Position numbers and translations under genes: made by a program. A DNA stretch of 31,327 bases from a virus. The stretch lies in IMG/VR virus record IMGVR_UViG_3300030389_000508, positions 1 to 31,327 of that record; one strand, given 5' to 3'. Below, piece after piece: positions 7,378-12,702 of this stretch; position 1 is the stretch's first letter, and each line of letters opens with the position of its first letter. The notes beneath the pieces were generated by a model. That model worked only from the letters and a program-made list of their open reading frames with translations, made no database searches and was not told where the DNA came from.

Positions 7378-7600
7378 TGTTACCCCCATTTCTAAACTGT
7401 TTATAAATTTTGTAAGTGAGCTCATCTACTTTGTCGTCAAATTCTTCTTGAGAATAAGATTTAAAAATAAATTCGTCAGTTACCTTTGTAATTGCTTTTT
7501 GTTGTGCTTTCAACCATAAACCTATAAATTCGTCTTGGTTTTTCAAATCTGTTGGTAAATAAATTTTTGTTTTTTTAGATATTTCTACGACTAACGACAT
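7349..7600 (-). CDS. Hypothetical protein, 83 aa, first gene of leftward operon
   Basis: Starts MSLVVEISKKTKIYLPTDLK at the ATG at 7600. A TTG start at 7630 would run through a GC-rich hairpin and I consider it unlikely. The rest contains 'FIGLWLKAQQKAITKVTDEF' and a charged helix 'EEFDDKVDELTYKIYKQF'. Mixed-charge, probably helical, no membrane segment. I do not recognise it. Its start has no Shine-Dalgarno but lies 12 nt after the 3' arm of a GC-rich stem (7612-7646), so its translation may be structure-controlled. As the first leftward gene next to the divergent control region, it may be a small DNA-binding or regulatory protein, but no HTH is evident. Confidence 0.6.
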   Translation of the reverse strand: MSLVVEISKKTKIYLPTDLKNQDEFIGLWLKAQQKAITKVTDEFIFKSYSQEEFDDKVDELTYKIYKQFRNGGNNVYRRELET

Positions 7601-7611
7601 TTTAATTTTGA

Positions 7612-7646
7612 GGGTGGGAGAAAAAAGCAATAGAGCAAACCCACCC
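7612..7646 (-). promoter_or_regulatory. GC-rich leader hairpin before leftward operon
   Basis: Perfect 7-bp arms GGGTGGG (7612-7618) and CCCACCC (7640-7646) stand out in an AT-rich region, with a 21-nt loop. In the minus-strand mRNA this is a stem ending 12 nt before the first ATG (7600), in place of a ribosome binding site. Neither strand has a T tract directly after it, so it is more likely a translation or RNA-stability control element than a terminator. Confidence 0.45.
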
Positions 7647-7653
7647 CCGAATC

Positions 7654-7677
7654 GGTAATTAAAATGGGTTAATTACC
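7654..7677. promoter_or_regulatory. Perfect palindrome, candidate operator of divergent control region
   Basis: GGTAATTAA (7654-7662) and TTAATTACC (7669-7677) are perfect 9-bp arms around a 6-nt spacer AATGGG. The 24-bp dyad has the size of a dimeric repressor/activator site and lies between the leftward operon (starting 7600) and rightward operon (starting 7841). No regulator gene is obvious in the window; the HTH-type protein at 10256 or a host factor could bind it. Function is inferred from symmetry and position. Confidence 0.5.
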
Positions 7678-7740
7678 TAGTTCTGATAGCTACAATGCCT
7701 TGCTAAGAAAAGAACTTATTTGATTATTAGTCAAAAATCG

Positions 7741-7770
7741 TTGCAATTCAAGGGTTTTTTTGTGTAAAAT
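7741..7770 (+). promoter_or_regulatory. Weak candidate promoter for rightward early operon
   Basis: TTGCAA (7741-7746) and TAAAAT (7765-7770), 18 nt apart, match the sigma70 consensus at 4/6 and 5/6. They lie about 70 nt upstream of the first rightward gene. The rest of 7601-7840 holds the palindrome and hairpin listed separately plus a minor 5-bp dyad (7719-7735); I see no gene there. The region is so AT-rich that the exact boxes are uncertain. Confidence 0.35.
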
Positions 7771-7840
7771 AATTATATACAAAACCTAAAAAATTTAGTA
7801 GGTTATCTCAAAAATTAATAATAATAATAAGGAGAATACA

Positions 7841-8020
7841 ATGCCTAAACTAAACAGACTTTTTAAGAAGATACAAAAGTTTGATGTTATCGAAAATGAT
7901 AGCATCATACATCTTTTTAAAATTACGCATCTTGATAATTCTACTGCTGTCTATGATAACGATGGTAATTTAGTTATGAAGAGTACACTTAAACCAGCTA
8001 AGATTAAGGAAAAAAAATGA
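7841..8020 (+). CDS. Hypothetical protein, 59 aa, first gene of rightward operon
   Basis: Translated by hand: MPKLNRLFKKIQKFDVIEND, then 'SIIHLFKITHLDNSTAVYDN', then 'DGNLVMKSTLKPAKIKEKK'. A basic N-terminal helix is followed by a small beta-hairpin-like section. It has an excellent ribosome binding site (AAGGAGAATACA-ATG) preceded by an AAT-repeat leader, suggesting strong early expression. It overlaps the next gene by ATGA. No known motif. As the first early gene it could be a host-takeover or anti-defence peptide, but that is speculation. Confidence 0.65.
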   Translation: MPKLNRLFKKIQKFDVIENDSIIHLFKITHLDNSTAVYDNDGNLVMKSTLKPAKIKEKK

Positions 8021-8298
8021 ATATTAATAATTGGAATTACCTAAAAACTTTTAAAGATAGTATTGATAACTATGAAATTATAAAAGTTAAACCTAAACAC
8101 AATTCGTGGGTTTTTGATAATGGAATGATTAAAATTGCAAATGATTTTAAATTTGTTTTTAAAATAAAATATATTCCTACAAATTATGTTTTTTTTGATT
8201 CTTGGACTAATAAAAATAGGGTTGTAGAGGTAGTAAAAGAACAAGTTAAAAGACCTAAAGGTTATAAAACTGATTATATATTTAAGGAGGTTAAGTAA
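8017..8298 (+). CDS. Hypothetical protein, 93 aa
   Basis: Begins MNINNWNYLKTFKDSIDNYE and continues with aromatic and Lys-rich strands: 'VKPKHNSWVFDNGMIKIAND', 'FKFVFKIKYIPTNYVFFDSW', 'NRVVEVVKEQVKRPKGYK'. It looks like a small soluble beta-rich protein. No membrane helix, cysteine pair or known motif is seen. The start is in ATGA, overlapping the 59-aa gene, with AAGGA 8 nt upstream. Its stop is followed directly by the next start (TAATG type). I do not recognise the family; operon position points to an early function. Confidence 0.65.
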   Translation: MNINNWNYLKTFKDSIDNYEIIKVKPKHNSWVFDNGMIKIANDFKFVFKIKYIPTNYVFFDSWTNKNRVVEVVKEQVKRPKGYKTDYIFKEVK

Positions 8299-8675
8299 TG
8301 ATCTTTTCTGATAATAAATATGTATTTTGGAGACTTGCCTGTGATGAATTGTCTGTCAAACGAAAATTAGTTAATGATTTAGAAATTAAATATAAAAGGA
8401 ACCTTATTCAGGTTCCTTGTTATGAACCAGAATTACTTTTCATGGATTTTAATACTAAGAAAAAAGCTTTAGATCATTGTAAAAAATTAATTGAACAAGG
8501 TTTTTATGAGAAAAAAGAACAATTTTCTCATTTTGGCAGATTTTGTAAATCAAAACGATTATTTAAATATAAAAACTTACGTATTGAAAAGTGGATAAGA
8601 TATAAAATTCAACCCGATCAAAGTCTGCCTCCAGCAAGAGGACAGAAAAAAATAGGAGAGTTTAATTATGTCTAG
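8298..8675 (+). CDS. Hypothetical protein, 125 aa
   Basis: Starts MIFSDNKYVFWRLACDELSV with a strong AAGGAGG 8 nt before the ATG. The protein is basic, with a repeated 'KSKRLFKYKNLRIEKWIRYK' style and 'KALDHCKKLIEQGFYEKKE'. The middle section 'YEPELLFMDFNTKKKALDHC' could be a small alpha/beta unit. Two or three Cys are not arranged as a zinc site. Near its end 'PDQSLPPARGQKKIGEFNYV' looks unstructured. The last 8 bases overlap the following lipoprotein gene. Function unknown. Confidence 0.65.
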   Translation: MIFSDNKYVFWRLACDELSVKRKLVNDLEIKYKRNLIQVPCYEPELLFMDFNTKKKALDHCKKLIEQGFYEKKEQFSHFGRFCKSKRLFKYKNLRIEKWIRYKIQPDQSLPPARGQKKIGEFNYV

Positions 8676-9153
8676 TGCAACAGAAACTAATAGGAAAAAA
8701 AAAGAAAAAGCAAAAAGTTTATTTCCTTATGGAATAGAACATAGAGAGGTTATTGGTTATTCCACTGAAGATGGAAAAAGATATCCTTTGTATTCAGTAA
8801 AAAGAATTTTACCTAAAAAGAGAACTTCTAATAAATTTTTTTTTAAGGTAATAACAATTTTACTTTTACTATGTGTTGCTATACTCACATACGGGTGTAG
8901 CAGCACACCAATAGTTGATAGTAGAGGTAAAAGTTCTGCAAATGTAGACGGAACAGCTGAGCGCTACCATGACGACTATTACACTTGTAAATCTTTAGTT
9001 GAAGATAATACCAATGGTTTTGTAGATAAATCTAAAGTATTATATAATGGTTTGCGTTGGAGGGTGTTATGGCTTTCACCTAAATTAGATACTAGACAAG
9101 ATTTAATTAATAATTGTTTAGAGGGTAGAGGTTATAATGTCATTAACAAATAA
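8668..9153 (+). CDS. Membrane lipoprotein-like protein with unusual N-terminal extension
   Basis: 161 residues. Residues 1-56 are hydrophilic and basic (MSSATETNRKKKEKAK; 'HREVIGYSTEDGKRYPLYSV'). A hydrophobic segment of about 17 residues follows (about 61-77), ending in a lipobox-like 'LTYGC' with Cys77. The rest, 'SSTPIVDSRGKSSANVDGTA' onward with two more Cys (TCKSL, NNCLEGRGYNV), resembles small lipoproteins I associate with marine phages. A normal lipoprotein signal is 15-25 residues, so either the first 56 residues stay in the cytoplasm with no Lsp cleavage, or two units are fused. Nine-base homopolymers lie at 8695-8703 and 8836-8844, the latter exactly at the junction. No internal ATG would start the lipoprotein alone. 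Role unknown; superinfection exclusion is one option for an early lipoprotein. Confidence 0.7.
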   Translation: MSSATETNRKKKEKAKSLFPYGIEHREVIGYSTEDGKRYPLYSVKRILPKKRTSNKFFFKVITILLLLCVAILTYGCSSTPIVDSRGKSSANVDGTAERYHDDYYTCKSLVEDNTNGFVDKSKVLYNGLRWRVLWLSPKLDTRQDLINNCLEGRGYNVINK

Positions 9154-9173
9154 TAATAATAGGAGGTACTACA

Positions 9174-9620
9174 ATGTCTAATATTATAAATAACATCTTT
9201 GACAATTCAGAAGATGGTAAACCAAACTATGCGATTGATCTAGTCGATGGAACAAGATTATATCTTAGGGGTCAGGTCTTAAATCCATTACCTAAGTCTG
9301 GTGATGCGATTGACTATACTGTCATTAATGTAAAAACATCTGACAAAGGCAATCAATATACTAATGTTAAAAATGTTAGTATTGCTCACAATCATACACT
9401 AGATGATGATTTGCCGACTGACAATTATCAACCACAACAACAAACAAGAACAATGCCTGTATCCAATGGTATGAATAAAAACGATACTCAGAGAATGGAC
9501 ATTTTTGTAACTGGTGTTGTTGGTCGATCAATGGGTAGTGGTCATTTTAGTGTTGGAGATATTAACGATTTGACAAAAAATGCAGTAAGAGCGTTTAATG
9601 ACAATCTCAAAAATATCTAA
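9174..9620 (+). CDS. Possible single-stranded DNA-binding or recombination accessory protein
   Basis: 148 residues. The N-terminal half 'YAIDLVDGTRLYLRGQVLNP' and 'GDAIDYTVINVKTSDKGNQY' has alternating strands that could form an OB-like barrel. A Gln/Pro-rich linker (NYQPQQQTRT) follows, then a C-terminal part 'RMDIFVTGVVGRSMGSGHFS' and a helix 'INDLTKNAVRAFNDNL'. A two-part layout with a disordered linker, next to HNH and RecB-like nuclease genes, is consistent with an SSB-type role. I cannot identify a family by sequence. It has one of the best ribosome binding sites here (AGGAGGTACTACA-ATG) behind an AAT-repeat leader, so abundant early expression is expected. Confidence 0.6.
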   Translation: MSNIINNIFDNSEDGKPNYAIDLVDGTRLYLRGQVLNPLPKSGDAIDYTVINVKTSDKGNQYTNVKNVSIAHNHTLDDDLPTDNYQPQQQTRTMPVSNGMNKNDTQRMDIFVTGVVGRSMGSGHFSVGDINDLTKNAVRAFNDNLKNI

Positions 9621-9897
9621 AAACTATCGTAAAATATTTTACGATTATTGGGGGTTATCTGTTGTAGATACCCCCCAGTGTTGGGGTTGTTATCAACGAC
9701 CAGCTGTTGAAATCCATCATTTAAAATCAAGAGGCTTTGGTGGCAGTAAAAAAAATTCTTACAATGTACCAACCAACTTGTTTCCAGTTTGTCGTCAGTG
9801 TCATACGATGGCACATAGTAACAAAGCATTGAATGAAGAATTTAAAAAACAATTAGATCAAAAAATAGCCGATAAGGAGTTTGAAAAAAATGAGTGA
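9598..9897 (+). CDS. HNH-type nuclease domain protein
   Basis: 99 residues. The zinc-binding Cys pairs are C28/C31 (CWGC) and C65/C68 (CRQC). The HNH core is 'EIHHLKSRGFGG' (His40/41), Asn60 in 'PTNLFPVC', and His69/His73 in 'CHTMAH'. All residues expected of an HNH/ββα-metal nuclease are present, so it is probably active as a DNA endonuclease. In a replication/recombination block next to a RecB-like exonuclease, a recombination role of the NinG or Rap type is plausible. It does not look like an inserted homing element because it is short and overlaps both neighbours. It overlaps the preceding gene by 23 nt and the next start by 8 nt. Confidence 0.85.
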   Translation: MTISKISKNYRKIFYDYWGLSVVDTPQCWGCYQRPAVEIHHLKSRGFGGSKKNSYNVPTNLFPVCRQCHTMAHSNKALNEEFKKQLDQKIADKEFEKNE

Positions 9898-10243
9898 TAT
9901 TTATTCACTAGATTTCAATCCAAGTATTCTTTCAACTAAAGAAGATGAATTGGGTTTAGAGTTTTCAGATAATGATACAGCAGTTGAATTGATGAAAAAA
10001 GAAGAGAAAATGATTATTGCTGAATTAACGCTAGAACATAGTAAAAAAAGTAGTTATAAGAATTCAACAGAATTAAATGGTCTCATTTATTCTGATGATA
10101 AATATAAGCAGTGGTTTAATATATTTGGGCCAACGCTTAAACAAAGGAATCGTTCTAAGATTAGATACGAAACCTTTAAGGCTTTTCGTAACGACCTCAG
10201 AACTAAAGTCGTGAACGAAAGGGAATTGGCAAAAAACTTATAG
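9890..10243 (+). CDS. Hypothetical protein, 117 aa
   Basis: I choose the ATG at 9890 because AAGGAG stands about 11 nt upstream; a TTG at 9881 would add only three residues. It begins MSDIYSLDFNPSILSTKEDE, then has a charged helical middle 'DTAVELMKKEEKMIIAELTL' and a basic C-terminal half 'WFNIFGPTLKQRNRSKIRYE'. This arrangement (acidic start, helices, basic aromatic end) could be a nucleic-acid-binding accessory protein. No catalytic motif is seen. It lies between the HNH gene and the small winged-helix gene, so a recombination or replication role is inferred from place only. Confidence 0.65.
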   Translation: MSDIYSLDFNPSILSTKEDELGLEFSDNDTAVELMKKEEKMIIAELTLEHSKKSSYKNSTELNGLIYSDDKYKQWFNIFGPTLKQRNRSKIRYETFKAFRNDLRTKVVNERELAKNL

Positions 10244-10255
10244 AAAGGAGTTTAT

Positions 10256-10453
10256 ATGAGCCAGAATACACAAATACTAAATTACCTATTATCAGGTAAA
10301 AAACTAACCCCAATAACAGCACTAAATAAATTTGGTTGTTTTAGATTGAGTGCAAGGATTCTTGATCTAAGAAAAGAGGGACATAACATTACTACTGAAA
10401 ATGTTACTCGTAAAGGTAAGACTTTTGCAGAATATTCACTGGAGGTCAAATGA
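10256..10453 (+). CDS. Winged-helix/HTH DNA-binding protein (HTH_39-like), 65 aa
   Basis: Begins MSQNTQILNYLLSGKKLTPI and continues 'TALNKFGCFRLSARILDLRK' and 'EGHNITTENVTRKGKTFAEY'. The pattern 'Q...I..YL..GK.LT...A...FGC.RL.ARI.DLR..G..I' is the compact winged-helix family HTH_39 found in many phages. It probably binds DNA, as a regulator or a replication accessory, and is the only clear HTH in the early operon. AAAGGAG precedes the ATG. It overlaps the next gene by ATGA. Confidence 0.8.
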   Translation: MSQNTQILNYLLSGKKLTPITALNKFGCFRLSARILDLRKEGHNITTENVTRKGKTFAEYSLEVK

Positions 10454-10686
10454 GTAAAACAGGAGCTTGGGTTTTAAATATGCAAGAAGATGCAGCAAAT
10501 CTAACTAAGGAAGAATTTATTAAAAAACATGGCGAGCATAATCTTGATTTATGGACAGAAGTTCACGAAGAGTTAGGCGATCTTGAAGAAATGCAATCAA
10601 AACTTAAAGAAATGCAAACAAAGTTTGATGATGTTGTTTCAAGAATGAATAAAACTTTAGCAGGAAAGATTCTTAAAAATGATTGA
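10450..10686 (+). CDS. Hypothetical coiled-coil protein, 78 aa
   Basis: Starts MSKTGAWVLNMQEDAANLTK with AGG 6 nt upstream in TGGAGGTCAA-ATG. The C-terminal half 'LGDLEEMQSKLKEMQTKFDD' has heptad-like spacing for a coiled coil. The first part 'EEFIKKHGEHNLDLWTEVHE' is acidic and helical. No known family. It is squeezed between the HTH protein and the nuclease, overlapping both (4 and 8 nt). It may be a partner of the nuclease, which is inference. Confidence 0.6.
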   Translation: MSKTGAWVLNMQEDAANLTKEEFIKKHGEHNLDLWTEVHEELGDLEEMQSKLKEMQTKFDDVVSRMNKTLAGKILKND

Positions 10687-11464
10687 GCATTTTAAAAAAT
10701 TTGATGAGGGCAGTAAAAGTTTATTGCCCTTATCTTTTAGTCATATAAATGAATTTGCATTTCAGAGAGATCGTTGGGCTTTAAGGCGTATCTTTGGGTA
10801 CGAGTTCCCATCATCAGCTGCAGCAGAACGGGGCAAGGCTGTAGAGTCTGGTCTTAATATGTGGCTTAATGGTATGGATAAGCAAGATGCAATAGATAAA
10901 ATGTTTGATGAGTACCATGCAAACTGTGAACTATTTGATGACGATAAAGTTGTAGATGAGGAATATAATCTCATTCCTTTATTTGAGCAAGGTGTCGATA
11001 AGTTTAGAGAATATGGTTTCAAATGGAATCTATTAGGCTATCAAAAGAAAGTAGAATTAGATATTAGTGGAATACCTTTAATTGGATATACTGACTTTCA
11101 TTTTGAAGATAAGCAAACAAAAGAGGATTTTTACATTGATCTTAAAACGACCAAACGTAAACCTACAGGCTTATCTATGTCTCATGCGATGCAACAATCT
11201 ATTTATCATAGAGGAACAAATGCAAATCAAAAACTTTGGTATCTAATAGCAAATAAAACTGGTGCTAAGTTTGAAATGATGAATCTTATTGATTATGACC
11301 AACCGATGAAAGTATGTGAGCATATCATATCTGTTATGGGTAAGTATCTTAAATCAGTAAATTCTAAGGAAGATGTCAAAAATAGTATTATTCCTAATCC
11401 TGATGATTGGATTTGGCGTGATACAGCCGTCTTAGATGCTAGAAAAGAGGTTTGGGGTTACTAA
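10679..11464 (+). CDS. PD-(D/E)XK nuclease, RecB/Cas4-like exonuclease
   Basis: 261 residues. Motifs in order: N-terminal 'LPLSFSHINEF', 'AAERGKAVESGLNMWL' (the conserved 'RG..vH/E' helix of RecB-like nucleases), 'IPLIGYTDFHF' with the first catalytic Asp, 'FYIDLKTTKRKP' giving the D...DxK core, and 'MQQSIYHRG' (QxxxY motif). The four-Cys iron-sulphur set of true Cas4 is not visible, so it is closer to PDDEXK_1 phage exonucleases. It probably processes DNA ends for recombination-dependent replication or degrades host DNA. It is the last gene of the rightward operon, overlaps the 78-aa gene by 8 nt, and its stop lies within the large inverted repeat starting at 11461. Confidence 0.85.
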   Translation: MIEHFKKFDEGSKSLLPLSFSHINEFAFQRDRWALRRIFGYEFPSSAAAERGKAVESGLNMWLNGMDKQDAIDKMFDEYHANCELFDDDKVVDEEYNLIPLFEQGVDKFREYGFKWNLLGYQKKVELDISGIPLIGYTDFHFEDKQTKEDFYIDLKTTKRKPTGLSMSHAMQQSIYHRGTNANQKLWYLIANKTGAKFEMMNLIDYDQPMKVCEHIISVMGKYLKSVNSKEDVKNSIIPNPDDWIWRDTAVLDARKEVWGY

Positions 11465-11570
11465 TCAACAATCCTATGTTCGGTAAGCAGTAATATCGTT
11501 AGATTAAATGACAAAAAGACCTTGTTGATTAGTTTACTCATAAATTGGTCTAAATTTAATCGTTTACTGC
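11461..11570. repeat. Two interleaved inverted repeats between convergent operons
   Basis: Repeat A is a perfect 11-bp pair, CTAATCAACAA (11461-11471) and TTGTTGATTAG (11522-11532), beginning at the nuclease stop codon. Repeat B is a nested set: GCAGTAA (11487-11493) with TTACTGC (11564-11570), GATTAAAT (11502-11509) with ATTTAATC (11554-11561), AGACC (11517-11521) with GGTCT (11547-11551). The right arm of A lies in the loop of B, so in RNA they form either a pseudoknot or two mutually exclusive folds. No T tract makes it a standard terminator. No gene is seen in 11465-11590. Confidence 0.6.
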
Positions 11571-11590
11571 AATTTAAGTATTTTGGGTGG

Positions 11591-11740
11591 TTAGGTACGT
11601 TTTACTCTTAAAAGTCTCTGTACGGCTCTTAAATTGCGATTTTGACGTGCTTTTAGAGTTTGCTTGGTTTTTCTTTTACGATTTATGGGTCTTTTGTTAA
11701 TTAACTCAGAAATCAATGTTGATGTTGTAATACCGCTCAT
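11591..11740 (-). CDS. 49-aa very basic mini-protein
   Basis: Translated by hand: MSGITTSTLISELINKRPIN followed by 'RKRKTKQTLKARQNRNLRAV' and 'QRLLRVKRT', then TAA. The C-terminal 34 residues are dominated by Arg/Lys. It starts in ATGA, overlapping the stop of the upstream 62-aa gene by 4 nt, which strongly supports translation. It is the last gene of the leftward lysis-side transcript and faces the rightward nuclease gene. Unknown function; charge suggests nucleic-acid binding. Confidence 0.6.
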   Translation of the reverse strand: MSGITTSTLISELINKRPINRKRKTKQTLKARQNRNLRAVQRLLRVKRT

Positions 11741-11925
11741 TTCCCAGTAGTCCTCATAGCTACTCGGTGGGCTTGAGAAAATGTAAGTTTCCTCCTACCA
11801 CCCATAAGTCGAGCCATCGACCTCATGTGTTTTAGACTGTGATGTCTTGCATGAGATCGCATGGTTTTTTGTTGTCTTGGTGTTAGGTCTTTTATAATAT
11901 TTTTTATAGACGCTACCTTGACCAT
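11737..11925 (-). CDS. 62-aa basic helical mini-protein
   Basis: Starts MVKVASIKNIIKDLTPRQQK. The remainder, 'TMRSHARHHSLKHMRSMARL' and 'KLTFSQAHRVAMRTTGK', is rich in His, Arg and Met. The pattern 'I..LTP.Q...M..H..HH..KH...M..LM..G..F..AH..AM...GK' is one I recognise as a recurrent tiny protein of marine phages without known function. The ATG overlaps the upstream TAA by one base. It belongs to a five-gene run of mini-proteins after the holin. Confidence 0.7.
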   Translation of the reverse strand: MVKVASIKNIIKDLTPRQQKTMRSHARHHSLKHMRSMARLMGGRRKLTFSQAHRVAMRTTGK

Positions 11926-12026
11926 TATTTCTTTTTCTTCTTTTTCTTTTTTGGTTTTTTAGGTTTCATAGGTTTTGATCTCATAGAGCTCATTCTACCC
12001 GAACCGTATCCTACTCCTCTAGGCAT
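11925..12026 (-). CDS. 33-aa Gly/Met/Lys mini-protein
   Basis: Translated by hand: MPRGVGYGSGRMSSMRSKPM followed by KPKKPKK and a lysine run, then TAA. 'MPRG.GYG' with a poly-Lys tail is a pattern I have seen in tiny phage proteins. The ATG at 12026 has GGGG about 10 nt upstream, and its stop overlaps the next ATG (TAATG). Its reality rests on this coupling and on the codon-level regularity. It is short enough that chance cannot be excluded. Confidence 0.55.
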   Translation of the reverse strand: MPRGVGYGSGRMSSMRSKPMKPKKPKKKKKKKK

Positions 12027-12027
12027 A

Positions 12028-12132
12028 TTATTTCCCCTTTTTCTGTTTCTTTAAAATTGCCATCTGCAACGCTTTAGGCAACTTTTTTTGTTTATTAGTT
12101 AGACCAACTGTTTTCTTTTTCTTTTTAGCCAT
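12028..12132 (-). CDS. 34-aa Lys-rich mini-protein
   Basis: Translated by hand: MAKKKKKTVGLTNKQKKLPK followed by ALQMAILKKQKKGK and TAA. It has a short helical core 'LPKALQMAILKK' between Lys-rich ends, similar in style to the 46-aa protein at 1185-1325. The stop is 2 nt from the next ATG, and 3 nt separate it from the upstream gene. Function unknown. Support comes from tight packing with neighbours. Confidence 0.5.
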   Translation of the reverse strand: MAKKKKKTVGLTNKQKKLPKALQMAILKKQKKGK

Positions 12133-12135
12133 AAC

Positions 12136-12264
12136 TTAATGCAACACATAATTGTGAATACCAACCACTAATATAATTGCTATTACTATTTGCACCCAAG
12201 ATTTCAACTCAGTAAATGCGTGCCACCATTTAGTAATTTTCTGTTCTACAAATTTTCTAGCCAT
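12136..12264 (-). CDS. 42-aa single-pass membrane mini-protein
   Basis: Translated by hand: MARKFVEQKITKWWHAFTEL then 'KSWVQIVIAIILVVGIHNYV' and LH. An amphipathic, aromatic N-terminal helix precedes a hydrophobic segment of about 15 residues. AAAGGAG stands 7-8 nt before the ATG, a strong site. It follows the holin gene by 12 nt. A small membrane protein in this position could be an antiholin, a lysis regulator or a spanin-like accessory; none can be shown. Confidence 0.65.
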   Translation of the reverse strand: MARKFVEQKITKWWHAFTELKSWVQIVIAIILVVGIHNYVLH

Positions 12265-12276
12265 TAATTACTCCTT

Positions 12277-12699
12277 TCATTTGTCGGTGTTTATTTTTTT
12301 TAATTTTTCGAAACTGCGAATCCCAGACATTCCGAGAAGAGCCATTACGAGGGGCATTAAAGTACCCATATCCATCTGTGGAATATTTTGCACTTGGTAC
12401 TGAAACAACCCACAAATAAATAATATAAATTTACTTAACACATATTCCCAAAATATAGCAAGAGCGCAGCTGAATCCAATCAGAGGGCGCCATGCACGTT
12501 GTAGAAAACCACTCAGACCAGTTGCTTGACTTTGTGCGTCTGCCAAGTTAATAGACATCTGTTTTTCTTTTAGTTTTGACTCTATCTCAGCAAATCTTAC
12601 TTTTAATTGTTCTTTTTCTTCTTCACTGGTATGTAAATCATCAATAACTCCAGCGACAGTTTTTAAAGCACCACCACCTAACAATTTTCCTAAAACCAT
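12277..12699 (-). CDS. Holin, 3-TM superfamily-like
   Basis: 140 residues. The N-terminus 'MVLGKLLGGGALKTVAGVID' is followed by a charged helix 'SEEEKEQLKVRFAEIESKLK', then 'GFLQRAWRPLIGFSCALAIF' starting the membrane domain. Further hydrophobic stretches are 'ILFICGLF' and 'TLMPLVMALLGMSGIRSFEK'. The 'RAWRP' entry and the 'G.GIR.FEK' ending are typical of the GTA/HP1-type 3-TM holin family. It would make the membrane hole that releases the endolysin. GAGGAG lies about 12 nt before the ATG, inside the end of the endolysin gene. The gene directly follows the endolysin. Confidence 0.82.
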   Translation of the reverse strand: MVLGKLLGGGALKTVAGVIDDLHTSEEEKEQLKVRFAEIESKLKEKQMSINLADAQSQATGLSGFLQRAWRPLIGFSCALAIFWEYVLSKFILFICGLFQYQVQNIPQMDMGTLMPLVMALLGMSGIRSFEKLKKINTDK

Positions 12700-12702
12700 T
12701 TT

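Noticed and set aside
7226-7519. Plus-strand 97-aa aromatic-rich frame
   Set aside because: Lies across two overlapping minus-strand genes, one with a clear DUF1376 domain.
8041-8244. Minus-strand 67-aa Phe/Ile/Asn-rich frame
   Set aside because: Antisense of an early gene with good plus-strand ribosome binding site and coupling; AT-rich composition produces such frames.
9598-9897. HNH gene as a homing endonuclease insertion
   Set aside because: It is short, overlaps both neighbours and matches their composition, which fits a resident recombination gene better than a mobile one.
10762-11022. Minus-strand 86-aa frame inside the nuclease gene
   Set aside because: Antisense to a gene with all nuclease motifs; no operon partner on that strand.
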